Notes: generated from the letters alone by a model not told the origin. A stretch of DNA of 64,000 nt from CAIWHR01 sp963708855 (GCA_963708855.1 CAVPUM010000001.1:62001-126000); one strand, 5' to 3'. Counted from the first letter of the stretch, positions 7,854 through 17,205 are shown. Made by a program: numbers and translations.

Positions 7854-8990
7854 TCAATCGAGCGTGCTGCGGAACGTGCGCAATCCGATCAGCATCACGA
7901 TCGCCATGAACGCGACGATCGGCCAGGTCTCGGGCAGCACGTCCGCCAGTTCATTGCCTTTCAGAAGGACGCCGCGCACGATGCGCAGGAAGTGCGTCAA
8001 CGGCAGCACTTCGCCGATCGCCTGCGCCCACCCCGGCATGCCGCGGAACGGGAACATGAAGCCCGACAGCAGCATGGAGGGCAGGAAGAAGAAGAACGTC
8101 ATCTGCATCGCCTGCAGCTGGTTGCGCGCCACCGCCGAGAACGTGAGCCCCAGCGTCAGATTGGCCGCGATGAACAGCAGCACGGCGAGATAGAGCACGC
8201 CCAGGTTCCCGTGCATCGGCACGTCGAAAATGAGGCGCGCCAGGATCAGCACGAGCGTCACCTGGACGAGGCCGATCATCACGTAAGGGACGATCTTGCC
8301 GGTCATCACCTCGAGCGCGGTCGCGGGCGTGGACAACAGGTTCTCCATCGTGCCCCGCTCCTGCTCGCGGGTGATCGCGAGCCCGGTCATCAGCACCATC
8401 GTCATCGTCAGGATCACGCCCATGAGGCCGGGCACGATGTTGTACTGCGTGACAGCCTCCGGGTTGTACCTTGCATGCACGACCATCCCGAACGCCCCCG
8501 GTTTCGCCGCGAGCGGCGACAGCGGACCGGTGAGATCGTGCGCCAGCGCCGACTGCGCCAGCTGGCCGACGGCGGCGACGGCATTGCCCGTCGCGGTGGG
8601 ATCGGTGGCGTCGGCCTCGATCAGCACCTCGGGACGTTCGCCGCGCACCAGCGCCCGTGCAAACCCGGCGGGAATCGTGACGACGAACTGCGCGCGCCCC
8701 ATGGCGAGCGCCCGGTCCGCCTCTTCCTCGCTCCCTGCCTCGCCGATGAAGGCGAAATAGTTGCTGTTGGCGAGAGCACCGCCGATGCTGCGCGAGAACT
8801 CGCTGCGATCGACGTCGAGAAGCATGGTCGGCAGGTGCTTGGGATCGGAGTTGATCGCGAACCCGAACAGGACGAGCTGAATGACCGGGATGCCGACGAT
8901 CATGCCGAACGTCAGCCGGTCGCGCCGCAGCTGGATGAACTCCTTGCCGACGATGCCGAGCCAGCGCGAGAACGAGAAGAATCCGCTCAT
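7854..8990 (-). CDS. ABC-2 type transporter permease (YhhJ/YbhR-like)
   Basis: The membrane component of an exporter, 378 residues. It has one N-terminal helix (FGMIVGIPVIQLVLFGFAI), a large extracytoplasmic region (about 50-170), and then five or so helices with the ABC-2 motif EQERGTMENLLSTPATALEV near residue 215. The ATG overlaps the stop of the ATPase gene by ATGA, showing translational coupling. Together with the ATPase and the HlyD-like lipoprotein it forms a tripartite-type exporter resembling YbhG-YbhFSR or YhiI-YhhJ, but with a single permease. The last gene of a minus-strand operon; DUF1415 is convergent. Confidence 0.92.
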   Translation of the reverse strand: MSGFFSFSRWLGIVGKEFIQLRRDRLTFGMIVGIPVIQLVLFGFAINSDPKHLPTMLLDVDRSEFSRSIGGALANSNYFAFIGEAGSEEEADRALAMGRAQFVVTIPAGFARALVRGERPEVLIEADATDPTATGNAVAAVGQLAQSALAHDLTGPLSPLAAKPGAFGMVVHARYNPEAVTQYNIVPGLMGVILTMTMVLMTGLAITREQERGTMENLLSTPATALEVMTGKIVPYVMIGLVQVTLVLILARLIFDVPMHGNLGVLYLAVLLFIAANLTLGLTFSAVARNQLQAMQMTFFFFLPSMLLSGFMFPFRGMPGWAQAIGEVLPLTHFLRIVRGVLLKGNELADVLPETWPIVAFMAIVMLIGLRTFRSTLD

Positions 8991-9955
8991 GGCGCGCGCG
9001 TTCCCTCGCCGGACGGCGGTCGTTCCCCGGCGTCCTGCATCAGATGGATGAACACGTCCTCGAGGCCGGGCTCAATCCGGCGCCAGGCGCGGCCCGGTTC
9101 GGCCTTGAACGGCGCAAGTGCAGCGTCGAGCGCCTCGGCGTCGGCGCCGGTGACATGCAACGCAGCGCCGAACGCCGCCACCTGATCCACCGCCGGCAAT
9201 GCCCGCAGGCGCGTCGCCAGCGCGGCCAGCGCGGGGCCGTCGACGGTCCATGCGACGAGTGGCTGGCTCGCGACGACCTCGCGGGCCGTGCCCTGCACCA
9301 GCAGCCGCCCGCCGAGAATGTAGCCCAGCTTGTGGCAGCGCTCGGCCTCGTCCATGTAGTGCGTGCTGACCAGCACCGTGATGCCGCGCGCGGCGAGTTC
9401 GTGCAGCTGGTCCCAGAAATCGCGCCGCGCCTTCGGATCGACGCCGGCAGTCGGCTCGTCGAGCAGCAGCAACCGCGGCTCGTGCAGCAGGCAGGCGGCA
9501 AGTGCCAAGCGCTGCTTCCAGCCGCCCGACAACTCGCCGGCGAGCTGGTTCGCGCGATCGGCGAGGCCCAGCTGCGCCAGCGCAGCATCGACGCGCACGC
9601 CACCTCCATCCATCGAATACATCCGGCCGACGAAGCGCAGATTCTCGCGGATCGTCAGGTCTTCCCACAGGGAGAACCGCTGCGTCATGTACCCGACGTG
9701 ACGCTTGATCTCCTTCGACGCGCGCCGGATGTCGAAACCGAGGCAGGTGCCCTCGCCGCTGTCCGGCGTCAGCAGCCCGCACAGCATCCGGATCGACGTG
9801 GTCTTGCCGCTGCCGTTGGGCCCGAGGAAGCCGAAGATTTCGCCGCGGCGAACCGACAGCGCGAGATCCTTGACCACGTGATGGCGGCCGAAGCTCTTGT
9901 TCAGGCCGGAGACGTCGATGACGACGTCGTCGGCCAGGGGCAACGCCGTGCTCAC
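8987..9955 (-). CDS. ABC transporter ATP-binding protein
   Basis: A 322-residue nucleotide-binding subunit at the cytoplasmic face of the membrane. Walker A is FLGPNGSGKTTSIRMLCG (about residue 43-60), the signature motif is LSGGWKQRLALAACLLHEP, Walker B is LLLLDEPTAGVDP and the switch His is in VSTHYMDEAERC. The signature has a Trp (LSGGWK) as in the YbhF/drug-exporter class. A GTG start overlaps the upstream HlyD stop (GTGA), and the stop overlaps the permease ATG. A C-terminal domain of about 90 residues follows the ATPase core, as in the CcmA-like exporters. Confidence 0.95.
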   Translation of the reverse strand: MSTALPLADDVVIDVSGLNKSFGRHHVVKDLALSVRRGEIFGFLGPNGSGKTTSIRMLCGLLTPDSGEGTCLGFDIRRASKEIKRHVGYMTQRFSLWEDLTIRENLRFVGRMYSMDGGGVRVDAALAQLGLADRANQLAGELSGGWKQRLALAACLLHEPRLLLLDEPTAGVDPKARRDFWDQLHELAARGITVLVSTHYMDEAERCHKLGYILGGRLLVQGTAREVVASQPLVAWTVDGPALAALATRLRALPAVDQVAAFGAALHVTGADAEALDAALAPFKAEPGRAWRRIEPGLEDVFIHLMQDAGERPPSGEGTRAP

Positions 9956-10905
9956 GACGCCGGCAGGGTCACGTCAACCGGCTGTCCCGGATGCAGCTTC
10001 GCCGCGTCTGCCGGCGCCGGTCTTGCTTCGACGAGATAGACGAGCTTCGACCGATTTTCCTTCGAGTACAGCACCGGTGGCGTGAACTCCGCGCGCGCGG
10101 CGATGAACACGATCGTCGCCGGGACGGGGGCCGCGCAGCCGTCGCAGGCGACCGTCACGGTTTGACCCGGTTGCAGGCGCCCGAGCGCGGTCTCCGCGAC
10201 GAAGAAGCGCACCTTGACGTTTCCCGCCGGCAGCACGCTCGCCACCGGGCTGCCCGCCGGCACCCAGTCGCCGACGACGTAGTACGTGTCGTGCACGAGG
10301 CCCGCCGCGGGCGCCGCGACGGCGCGCTGCGCGAGGCGCCATGCGCTCTGCGTCACGACTTCGCGGGCCGCGCGGGCTTCGGCATCGGCCGCGCGGATCT
10401 CGTCGGGGCGCGCCGGCATCTTCGCCGTCGCGACGACGGCCTCGAGCTCCTTGACGCGGGCCTCGTCGCGCTTGACCTGCGCGCGCGCGTCGTCCAGAGC
10501 CGCACCGCTGACGAAGCCGCTGGCGAAGAGCTGTTGCTGGCGTTTCACGTTCGCCGCCGACAGCTCGCGCATTGCGCGCGCCTGCTGCAATTGCTCGGCG
10601 GCGGCCTCGACTTCCGGCGGCCGCTTGCCGCTGCGCAGGTTCGCAAGGCGCGCCTCGGCCGCCGACAGCCGCTCCTCGGCCTCGCGCCGGGCGGCGGACT
10701 CGTTCTCCCGCTCCAGCGCGAACAATGGTGCCGCGGCGGCGACCCGGTCGCCGCGCTTGACCGTAAGCTCGAGCAGCGTGCCGGCAAACGGCGACGCGAC
10801 GCGCACGTACTCGCCTTCGACGTATCCCTGCAGCGGTCGCGCAGTCTCGGGGCCGCATCCGGCGACGACCAGGACGGCGGCTACCGCCGCGACAGCCGGG
10901 CGCAA
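9952..10905 (-). CDS. HlyD-family efflux adaptor, predicted lipoprotein
   Basis: The periplasmic adaptor of the exporter, about 317 residues. The N-terminus has a lipoprotein signal with lipobox VVAGC. A biotinyl-lipoyl half-motif follows (GYVEGEYVRVASPFAGTLLE), then a long coiled-coil hairpin rich in Ala, Arg and Glu (about 65-165), then the return lipoyl segment AAPAAGLVHDTYYVVGDWV and a beta-barrel. No ATG lies at a sensible place. I infer a TTG start at 10905, 4 bp after the redoxin stop, because it directly precedes the signal peptide; the frame is open farther upstream inside the redoxin gene. No clear ribosome site, so the start is tentative. Confidence 0.88.
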   Translation of the reverse strand: MRPAVAAVAAVLVVAGCGPETARPLQGYVEGEYVRVASPFAGTLLELTVKRGDRVAAAAPLFALERENESAARREAEERLSAAEARLANLRSGKRPPEVEAAAEQLQQARAMRELSAANVKRQQQLFASGFVSGAALDDARAQVKRDEARVKELEAVVATAKMPARPDEIRAADAEARAAREVVTQSAWRLAQRAVAAPAAGLVHDTYYVVGDWVPAGSPVASVLPAGNVKVRFFVAETALGRLQPGQTVTVACDGCAAPVPATIVFIAARAEFTPPVLYSKENRSKLVYLVEARPAPADAAKLHPGQPVDVTLPAS

Positions 10906-10909
10906 GGCG

Positions 10910-11530
10910 TCAATACTTGACGCTGCAGCCGTAGGGCGTCGTGCTGGCAACGGTGACCGGCTTGCCTGCCGTCGCCTCGGCCAGCGCCGCTCGAACGTAA
11001 TTGTGCGCGGTCTTCGCATCGGCCGGATTCGCCGAACGCTTGTCGTCGATCGCCCCGGCGTAGACGACCTTTCCGGCCGGGTCGACGACGAACATGTGCG
11101 GCGTCGTCTTCGCTCCGTAAGCGCGCCCGGTACCGCTGGTCGAATCGAGCAGCGTTGCCGCCGGTGCCGCGCCCTGGGCCTGCATCCAGTCGCTCATTTC
11201 GCGCGGAGTCTTGAATTCGGAATGGCCGGCATTGGTGGAGTTGATCGCGAGCCACACGACGTCCCGGCCACCCCATTCCTTCTGCATCGACTGCATGTTC
11301 CCGCTGGAATAATGCTTGCGCACGAACGGGCACTCGGGATTGGTCCATTCGAGCACGACGTACTTGCCCTTGTAGTCGGCGAGCCGCACCGTCTTGCCGG
11401 CGGTGTCGGTGATCGTGAAACCGGGCGCGGCGGCGCCGGGCACTCCGGCGACGGCGGCGCCGGTCACGAACAGCAGGGCGACGGCTAAACCAGGCGGAAC
11501 CAGACGTAAGCGCATCATGACCTCCATCAA
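10910..11530 (-). CDS. Periplasmic thioredoxin-fold redoxin (AhpC/TSA-like)
   Basis: A 206-residue (or about 202, from the in-frame ATG that begins MRLRLVPPG) secreted protein: a signal peptide ending in GAAVAG, then a redoxin domain starting APGFTITDTAGKTVRLADYKG. The active-site region is TNPECPFVRKHY, one Cys rather than CxxC. The C-terminus ends PYGCSVKY, a second Cys in a tail also found in the thioredoxin-like protein at 20653-21204 (VGCSIKW). It lies 52 bp after a DsbD-type reductase, which could supply electrons in the periplasm, and 4 bp before the HlyD gene. A peroxidase or thiol-reductase role is possible; neither is proven by sequence. Confidence 0.85.
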   Translation of the reverse strand: MMEVMMRLRLVPPGLAVALLFVTGAAVAGVPGAAAPGFTITDTAGKTVRLADYKGKYVVLEWTNPECPFVRKHYSSGNMQSMQKEWGGRDVVWLAINSTNAGHSEFKTPREMSDWMQAQGAAPAATLLDSTSGTGRAYGAKTTPHMFVVDPAGKVVYAGAIDDKRSANPADAKTAHNYVRAALAEATAGKPVTVASTTPYGCSVKY

Positions 11531-11582
11531 ATTTGAAAGTTACCTCCGGCTGCGATCGAATGCACGCCGCACGCCGAACCGG

Positions 11583-13736
11583 TCAGAGCGTGGCCAGCAC
11601 TTCGTGCATCGTGCTTCGCTGCAGAACTTCCGGCAACAGCAACGGCTCCTTGCCGGGGCGGTACAGCACGTAGACGGGCACGCCGTTGCGTCCCAGCGCC
11701 GCGAGCGCCTGGGTGATCGCGGGGTCGCGGCGCGTCCAGTCGGCGCGCACGAGCGCGACGCCTTTCTCGGCAAACCGCGCGCGGACGTCGTCGGCGTTGA
11801 GCACCAGCCGCTTGTTGACCTGGCAGGTCACGCACCACGCCGCGGTGAAATCGACGAACACCGGTCGCCCGGACGCCACGAGCGCCGCGACGGTTTCCGG
11901 CGTGAACGCCGCCCACGCGCCGTCATCGCTCGCCGGCGCCGCGCCTGCCGACTTCGCCTGCGCCGAGGGTGCGACGGCGAAGAGCGGCCACGCGAGCGTC
12001 ACCGCGCCCGCGAGCGCGATGATAACGGCGATGCCCCACGGCCGCGCGCCGCCGGTGCGCACGATGCGCCAAGCCCACAACGCGATGCCCACGCAGAGCA
12101 GCACGATCAGCAGGCGAGACAGCGCGTCGTCGTCGCGCTGCGCGCCCAGCACCCAGGCGAGCCAGATCACCGTCGCGTACAGCGGAAACGCCAGCGCCTG
12201 CTTGAAACGCTCGAGCCACGGACCGGGACGGGGCAGGCGGCGGCGCCAGCCGGGGAACCATGCGAGGCAGACGTAGGGCAGCGCCATGCCGACGCCGAGG
12301 GCCACGAAGACGACGAGCATCGCCGTCGTGCTGCCCGTCATCGCGAAACCGAGCGCCGCGCCCATGAACGGCGCCGTGCAGGGCGACGCGACGACGACGG
12401 CGAGGATGCCGGAGCCGAACGCGTCGAGGGTCCGGTTTTTCGAGGTCCATCCGGTCACGCCCGATGGCGCGAGCTGCCCGAACTCGAACACGCCGGACAG
12501 ATTGAGCGCCAGCACGAAGAACAGGATGGCGAGCGCGCTGACGACCGCCGGCGACTGCAGCTGGAAGCCCCAGCCGAGTTGCTCGCCGGCGGCGCGCAAA
12601 ACGGCGAGCGCCGCGCCCAGTGCCACGAACGTCAGCACGACGCCGGCGGCAAACGCACCGGCCTCGTGTCGCAGTGTCGGACGGGTGTCGTTGTGCGTCG
12701 CGAAACCGAGCACCTTCAGTGTGAGCACGGGAAAGACGCAGGGCATGAGATTGAGGATGAGCCCGCCCAGGAGGGCGGACACGACGGCCAGCACGAGCGT
12801 CGCGCCATCGCCACCGGTCATCGGCGCCGGGGCGAGATTGAGCGCGGGTGGGGCGGCCGCGGCCTTCGACCCGGCAACCACACTGCCCGTGAGCGCGACG
12901 TCGAGTGTTGCCGCATGGACCGATCCGAATCCGCCGGCAGCGGTCACGACGCCTGCGATCCGATCCAGCCCCCCCGTGAGGGTGGTCGCCACCGGAAGAG
13001 TCACCACGTATGCGTCGCCGTTGCGCGTCACGCGCTGCGGCCCCGACGGCTCGATCCGGTCCGGCGCAAACGGAAAGAAGCGGATCGTCCCCGGATCCGC
13101 TGCCCGCGCGGGCGGCACGAGCGTCAGCGCTATGGTGTCGCCGCGGCCTTCCGCACTCGACCGCCACCCGGCGAGCGGCCGCGGCAGCGCTGCGCGCGCG
13201 GCGGCGATGGGGACGCCCCAGCGCGGGTCGGGCGGCGCGGCATTCTGCACGGGCAGCGCGAGCGTCACGTCTGCGCCCTCGGGAATGCAGACCTCCTTGC
13301 ACACGAGCCATTCCGCGCGCGCCGCGAGCACCACCGTGTCGCCGACGGCCAGCTGGCGTGGCACCCGCAACGGCACGAGATGCAGCACCTCGCCTTCGTA
13401 GCCGTAGTTGACGAGCGGGCCGACAGGCAACTCGCGTGGCGCCGGCCACTCGATCGGTCCGGCTTCGATGCCGGCGGGCAACCTCCAGGCGAGCGTCGTG
13501 GGCAATCCGGAATCGCCGGGATTCTGCCAGTACGTGTGCCAACCCTTCTCCATCGAAAGCCGGAGGGCGACGGTGACCGGCTCGCCGGGAACGAGCGCGG
13601 TCGTGGCGGCGACGAGCTCGGCCTCGACGTGCGGGGTCTTCACCGGAGCCGCGAGCGAGCCGCCGGCCAGCCAAAGCGCCGCCACCGCGACGAACGCACG
13701 GGAGGCGGCAACGAGCGGCGGACGGATGTGTTTCAT
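11583..13736 (-). CDS. DsbD-family thiol:disulfide interchange protein (ScsB-like)
   Basis: This inner-membrane protein moves reducing power from cytosolic thioredoxin to periplasmic partners. From the ATG at 13736 (717 residues) there is a signal peptide, an N-terminal DsbD-alpha-like domain (about 30-270), a central CcdA-like block of eight helices with LNLMPCVFPVLTLKVLGF and VVASPCTAPFMGAALGF (the transmembrane Cys pair), and a C-terminal thioredoxin domain with FTAAWCVTCQVNKR. All three Cys-containing modules needed for relay are recognisable. It is the first gene of the run leading to redoxin, HlyD and ABC genes, which suggests the redoxin is one of its partners. I call it DsbD family rather than DsbD because of the ScsB-like N-terminal domain. 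Confidence 0.93.
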   Translation of the reverse strand: MKHIRPPLVAASRAFVAVAALWLAGGSLAAPVKTPHVEAELVAATTALVPGEPVTVALRLSMEKGWHTYWQNPGDSGLPTTLAWRLPAGIEAGPIEWPAPRELPVGPLVNYGYEGEVLHLVPLRVPRQLAVGDTVVLAARAEWLVCKEVCIPEGADVTLALPVQNAAPPDPRWGVPIAAARAALPRPLAGWRSSAEGRGDTIALTLVPPARAADPGTIRFFPFAPDRIEPSGPQRVTRNGDAYVVTLPVATTLTGGLDRIAGVVTAAGGFGSVHAATLDVALTGSVVAGSKAAAAPPALNLAPAPMTGGDGATLVLAVVSALLGGLILNLMPCVFPVLTLKVLGFATHNDTRPTLRHEAGAFAAGVVLTFVALGAALAVLRAAGEQLGWGFQLQSPAVVSALAILFFVLALNLSGVFEFGQLAPSGVTGWTSKNRTLDAFGSGILAVVVASPCTAPFMGAALGFAMTGSTTAMLVVFVALGVGMALPYVCLAWFPGWRRRLPRPGPWLERFKQALAFPLYATVIWLAWVLGAQRDDDALSRLLIVLLCVGIALWAWRIVRTGGARPWGIAVIIALAGAVTLAWPLFAVAPSAQAKSAGAAPASDDGAWAAFTPETVAALVASGRPVFVDFTAAWCVTCQVNKRLVLNADDVRARFAEKGVALVRADWTRRDPAITQALAALGRNGVPVYVLYRPGKEPLLLPEVLQRSTMHEVLATL

Positions 13737-13803
13737 CGACGGACCACGGGGGCAATGCGCCAAGGATTGGGTAAATCGGGGACCGAAAGGTTCCCGGCCG
13801 ACC

Positions 13804-13809
13804 TATAAT
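13804..13809 (+). promoter_or_regulatory. TATAAT -10 box upstream of the GDT1-family gene
   Basis: A perfect TATAAT lies 128 bp before the GTG start of the GDT1-family gene, in the 201-bp divergent spacer with dsbD. No good -35 hexamer is visible 16-18 bp upstream, where the sequence is a GC-rich hairpin (GGGACC with GGTTCCC, 13779-13795). Promoter function is inferred only from the hexamer and position. Confidence 0.4.
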
Positions 13810-13937
13810 TCTACCCGCGCCCAGCCGCACGGCGGCTTCAGGGCGCGTGCACTCCGCTTTCGCCCCGCGCAACGAGCCTGGCCCGCGCCGAAGCGGACTT
13901 CGCCCCCCACCCGACAAAAACGCACCGGCCCGTTCCC

Positions 13938-14510
13938 GTGGAAGCCTTTCTCGTCTCGACGGGTGTGGTCGCGCTCGGCGAAATCGGCGACAAGACCCAA
14001 TTGCTGGCGCTCGTGCTCGCGGCGCGATTTCAAAAGCCCTTGCCGATCATTGCCGGCATCCTGGTCGCGACGCTCGCCAACCACGCGCTTGCCGGCTTCC
14101 TGGGCAACCTGTTCCGAACCTTCGTGCCGACCGGAGTGCTGACCTGGCTCGTCGCCCTGTCCTTCTTCGCCGTCGCCCTCTGGGCGCTGCGGCCCGACAC
14201 GCTCGACGACGAGCCGCCGCCGGCGACCCGGTGGGGCGTATTCGGCGTGACCCTCGTGGCGTTCTTCCTGGCCGAGATGGGCGACAAGACGCAAGTGGCG
14301 ACCGTCGTGCTGGCGGCCAGGTTTCCGTCGCTGCTTGCCGTCGTGCTCGGCACGACGCTCGGGATGCTGCTCGCCAACGTCCCGGTGGTGCTGGTCGGCA
14401 GGGCCGCGTCGGCGAAGATTCCATTCAAGGCGGTGCGCATGGTCGCGGCGGTGCTGTTCGCGGCGCTGGGCATCTATGCGCTCGTCGCGCAGGATTTGCC
14501 GGGCGCCTGA
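13938..14510 (+). CDS. GDT1/TMEM165 (UPF0016) family cation exporter
   Basis: A 190-residue inner-membrane protein with six hydrophobic segments in two repeated halves. Each half carries the family motif E-x-G-D-K-(T): ALGEIGDKTQLLAL near residue 13-26 and FLAEMGDKTQVATV near residue 113-126. Bacterial members such as MneA export Mn2+, and eukaryotic GDT1 proteins move Ca2+/Mn2+. The start is GTG at 13938. Mn2+ export genes often have a yybP-ykoY leader; I looked and did not see its core here. The neighbours (dsbD divergent, leuS downstream by 49 bp) do not define the substrate. Confidence 0.9.
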   Translation: MEAFLVSTGVVALGEIGDKTQLLALVLAARFQKPLPIIAGILVATLANHALAGFLGNLFRTFVPTGVLTWLVALSFFAVALWALRPDTLDDEPPPATRWGVFGVTLVAFFLAEMGDKTQVATVVLAARFPSLLAVVLGTTLGMLLANVPVVLVGRAASAKIPFKAVRMVAAVLFAALGIYALVAQDLPGA

Positions 14511-14542
14511 AGCCGCGGCCGTGGCACCGCATCATCCACCCG

Positions 14543-14548
14543 TATAAT
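14543..14548 (+). promoter_or_regulatory. TATAAT -10 box next to the leuS start
   Basis: A perfect TATAAT ends 11 bp before the leuS ATG. If used, transcription would begin about 7 bp downstream, giving an almost leaderless message; there is no ribosome-binding site before the ATG that would argue otherwise. No good -35 hexamer is visible, so this is a candidate only. Confidence 0.4.
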
Positions 14549-14559
14549 TGACAACTCTC

Positions 14560-17205
14560 ATGAAACCGTTCAATCCCGCCGCAATCGAAGCCGCCGCGCA
14601 GGCCGCGTGGATGGCGGCCGACGCCTATCGCGCCGTCGAAACGGCGGACCGCAAGAAGTTCTTCTGCGTGTCGATGCTGCCGTATCCCTCGGGCAACCTG
14701 CATATGGGACACGTGCGCAATTACACGATCAACGACATGATGTACCGGTACCTGCGAATGAACGGGTACAACGTGCTGATGCCGATGGGATGGGACGCCT
14801 TCGGGATGCCCGCCGAGAACGCCGCGATGAAGAACGGCGTCGCGCCGGCCAAGTGGACGTACGAGAACATCGCGTACATGAAGCGGCAGTGCCAGGCGAT
14901 GGGCTGGGCCATCGACTGGTCGCGCGAGTTCGCGACCTGCGATCCGGCGTACTACAAGTGGAACCAGTGGTTCTTCCTGCGCATGCTGGAGAAGGGCATC
15001 GCGTACAAGAAGACCGGCGTCGTGAACTGGGATCCGGTCGACCAGACGGTACTCGCGAACGAGCAGGTGATCGACGGCCGCGGCTGGCGCTCCGGCGCGC
15101 CGGTCGAGAAGCGCGAGATCCCGATGTACTACCTGCGGATCACCGATTACGCCGAAGAGCTCCTGTCGTGTCTCGACCGCATGCCCGGATGGCCCGATCG
15201 GGTGAAGACGATGCAGGCCAACTGGATCGGCAAGAGCCTCGGCGTGCGCTTCGCGTTTCCGCACGACATTACGGACGCCGGCGGCAAACCCATCGGCGGC
15301 GGCCGGATGTACGTCTTCACGACCCGCGCCGACACGATCATGGGGGCGACGTTCTGCGCGGTCGCCGCGGAGCATCCGCTCGCCGCGCATGCTGCAAGTT
15401 CGAACCCGAAGCTCGCCGCGTTCATCGACGAGTGCAAGCGCGGCAGCGTGATGGAAGCCGACCTCGCGACGATGGAAAAGAAGGGGATGCCGACGGGGCT
15501 CCACGTCACGCATCCCGTCACCGGCGAGAAAATCGAGGTCTGGGTCGGCAATTACGTGCTGATGGCCTACGGCGACGGCGCCGTGATGGGCGTGCCGGCG
15601 CACGATGAGCGCGACCTCGCGTTCGCGCGGAAATACGGGCTGCCAGTGAAGCAGGTGATCCGCTGGGTCGATGCGGCGTCGGGAACGGCGCGCGCCGACC
15701 GGCCGTTCTCGTCGGAAGAATGGCAACCGTGGTACGCCGAGTACGGCCTCTGCACGGCAAGCGGGAAGTACGACGACCTCGGCTACGACGCCGCCGTGGA
15801 TGCAATCGCCGCCGACCTGGCAGCGCGGGGACTCGGCGAGAAGAAGGTCACGTTCCGCCTGCGTGACTGGGGCATCTCGCGCCAGCGCTACTGGGGCACG
15901 CCGATCCCGATCGTCCACTGCGCCGCCTGCGGCGACGTTCCGGTGCCGGAGAAGGACCTGCCCGTCGTGCTGCCCGAGGACTGCGTGCCGGACGGTTCCG
16001 GCAATCCGCTGGTCAAGCGCGCGGACTTCGTCGACTGCCCCTGCCCGAAGTGCGGCAAGCCGGGCAAGCGCGAGACCGACACCATGGACACGTTCGTCGA
16101 CTCGTCCTGGTACTACATGCGCTACGCCTGCCCCGATGCGCCGGCGATGGTGGACGGCCGCAACGACTACTGGAACCCGATGGACCAGTACATCGGCGGC
16201 ATCACGCACGCGATCCTCCACCTGCTCTACGCGCGCTTCTGGACGAAAGTGATGCGCGACATGGGGCTCGTGCACATGGACGAGCCATTCACGAGGCTGC
16301 TGACGCAGGGCATGGTGCTCAACCACATCTACTTCCGGCGTACCGAGAAAGGCGGAATCGACTACTTTCCGCCGAGCGCGGTCGAGGTGCGGCAGGACGA
16401 GGCCGGACAGGTGCAGAGCGTCCGTCTGAAGTCCGACGGCAAGCCGGTCGAGGACGGTGGCGTGGGCACCATGTCGAAATCCAAGTTGAACGGCGTGGAC
16501 CCGCAGGACATGGTCGATCGCTACGGGGCCGACGCCGCGCGGCTGTATGTGATGTTCGCAGCCCCCCCCGAGATGACGTTCGTCTGGTCCGATGCCGGCG
16601 TGGAGGGCGCGCAGCGTTTTCTGCGCCGGATGTGGACCTTCGCGCAGGCCAGCGCCGACGCCGTGCAGTCGGCCGCGACCGCGCTTGATTTCGATGGTGC
16701 GGCGCTGTCGGTGAAGGCCGCCCGCCGCGAAATCCATCTCACGCTCAAGCAGGCCAGCTACGACTACGAGCGGATCCAGTACAACACGGTGGTGTCCGCC
16801 GGAATGAAGATGCTGAACGCGCTCGAGGCCGTGCCCGCCGACGCCGCAGGTCGCGCTGCCCTGCTGCGCGAAGGCCTCTCGGTCCTGGTCCGCACGCTGT
16901 ACCCGGTGGTTCCGCATGTCGGCTGCGCGCTGTGGGACGATCTTGGCTACACGCGGCAGTTTGGGCCGCTGCTGGATGCGCCCTGGCCGCAGGTGGACGC
17001 GGCCGCGCTCACGCAGGACGAGATCGAGCTGATGCTGCAGGTCAACGGCAAGCTGCGCGGCAAGCTCAAGGTGCCCGCGGGCGCCGACGCCGGTTCTATC
17101 GAGGCTGCCGCCCGTGCGAGCGCCGAGGTCGCGAAACACGCGGGCAGCGCACCGGTGAAGAAGGTGATCGTCGTGCCGGGACGGCTCGTCAATGTCGTGG
17201 TTTGA
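14560..17205 (+). CDS. leuS: Leucine--tRNA ligase
   Basis: LeuRS attaches leucine to tRNA-Leu in the cytosol. From the ATG at 14560 the product has 881 residues, normal for the bacterial enzyme. The class I signatures are HMGHVRNYT (HIGH-type, about residue 49) and TMSKSKLNG (KMSKS, about 638). The CP1 editing domain lies between (about 220-420, with VFTTRADTIMGATF and AHDERD), and a zinc-type Cys region follows (CAACGDVP and CPKCGKPG). I prefer the ATG to the in-frame TTG 12 bp earlier. It is followed by lptE and holA in the order usual for betaproteobacteria. Confidence 0.98.
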   Translation: MKPFNPAAIEAAAQAAWMAADAYRAVETADRKKFFCVSMLPYPSGNLHMGHVRNYTINDMMYRYLRMNGYNVLMPMGWDAFGMPAENAAMKNGVAPAKWTYENIAYMKRQCQAMGWAIDWSREFATCDPAYYKWNQWFFLRMLEKGIAYKKTGVVNWDPVDQTVLANEQVIDGRGWRSGAPVEKREIPMYYLRITDYAEELLSCLDRMPGWPDRVKTMQANWIGKSLGVRFAFPHDITDAGGKPIGGGRMYVFTTRADTIMGATFCAVAAEHPLAAHAASSNPKLAAFIDECKRGSVMEADLATMEKKGMPTGLHVTHPVTGEKIEVWVGNYVLMAYGDGAVMGVPAHDERDLAFARKYGLPVKQVIRWVDAASGTARADRPFSSEEWQPWYAEYGLCTASGKYDDLGYDAAVDAIAADLAARGLGEKKVTFRLRDWGISRQRYWGTPIPIVHCAACGDVPVPEKDLPVVLPEDCVPDGSGNPLVKRADFVDCPCPKCGKPGKRETDTMDTFVDSSWYYMRYACPDAPAMVDGRNDYWNPMDQYIGGITHAILHLLYARFWTKVMRDMGLVHMDEPFTRLLTQGMVLNHIYFRRTEKGGIDYFPPSAVEVRQDEAGQVQSVRLKSDGKPVEDGGVGTMSKSKLNGVDPQDMVDRYGADAARLYVMFAAPPEMTFVWSDAGVEGAQRFLRRMWTFAQASADAVQSAATALDFDGAALSVKAARREIHLTLKQASYDYERIQYNTVVSAGMKMLNALEAVPADAAGRAALLREGLSVLVRTLYPVVPHVGCALWDDLGYTRQFGPLLDAPWPQVDAAALTQDEIELMLQVNGKLRGKLKVPAGADAGSIEAAARASAEVAKHAGSAPVKKVIVVPGRLVNVVV

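Noticed and set aside
13765..13937. Possible yybP-ykoY Mn2+ riboswitch before the GDT1-family gene
   Set aside because: The conserved core was not found in the 173 bp; only a short hairpin and a TATAAT are visible.
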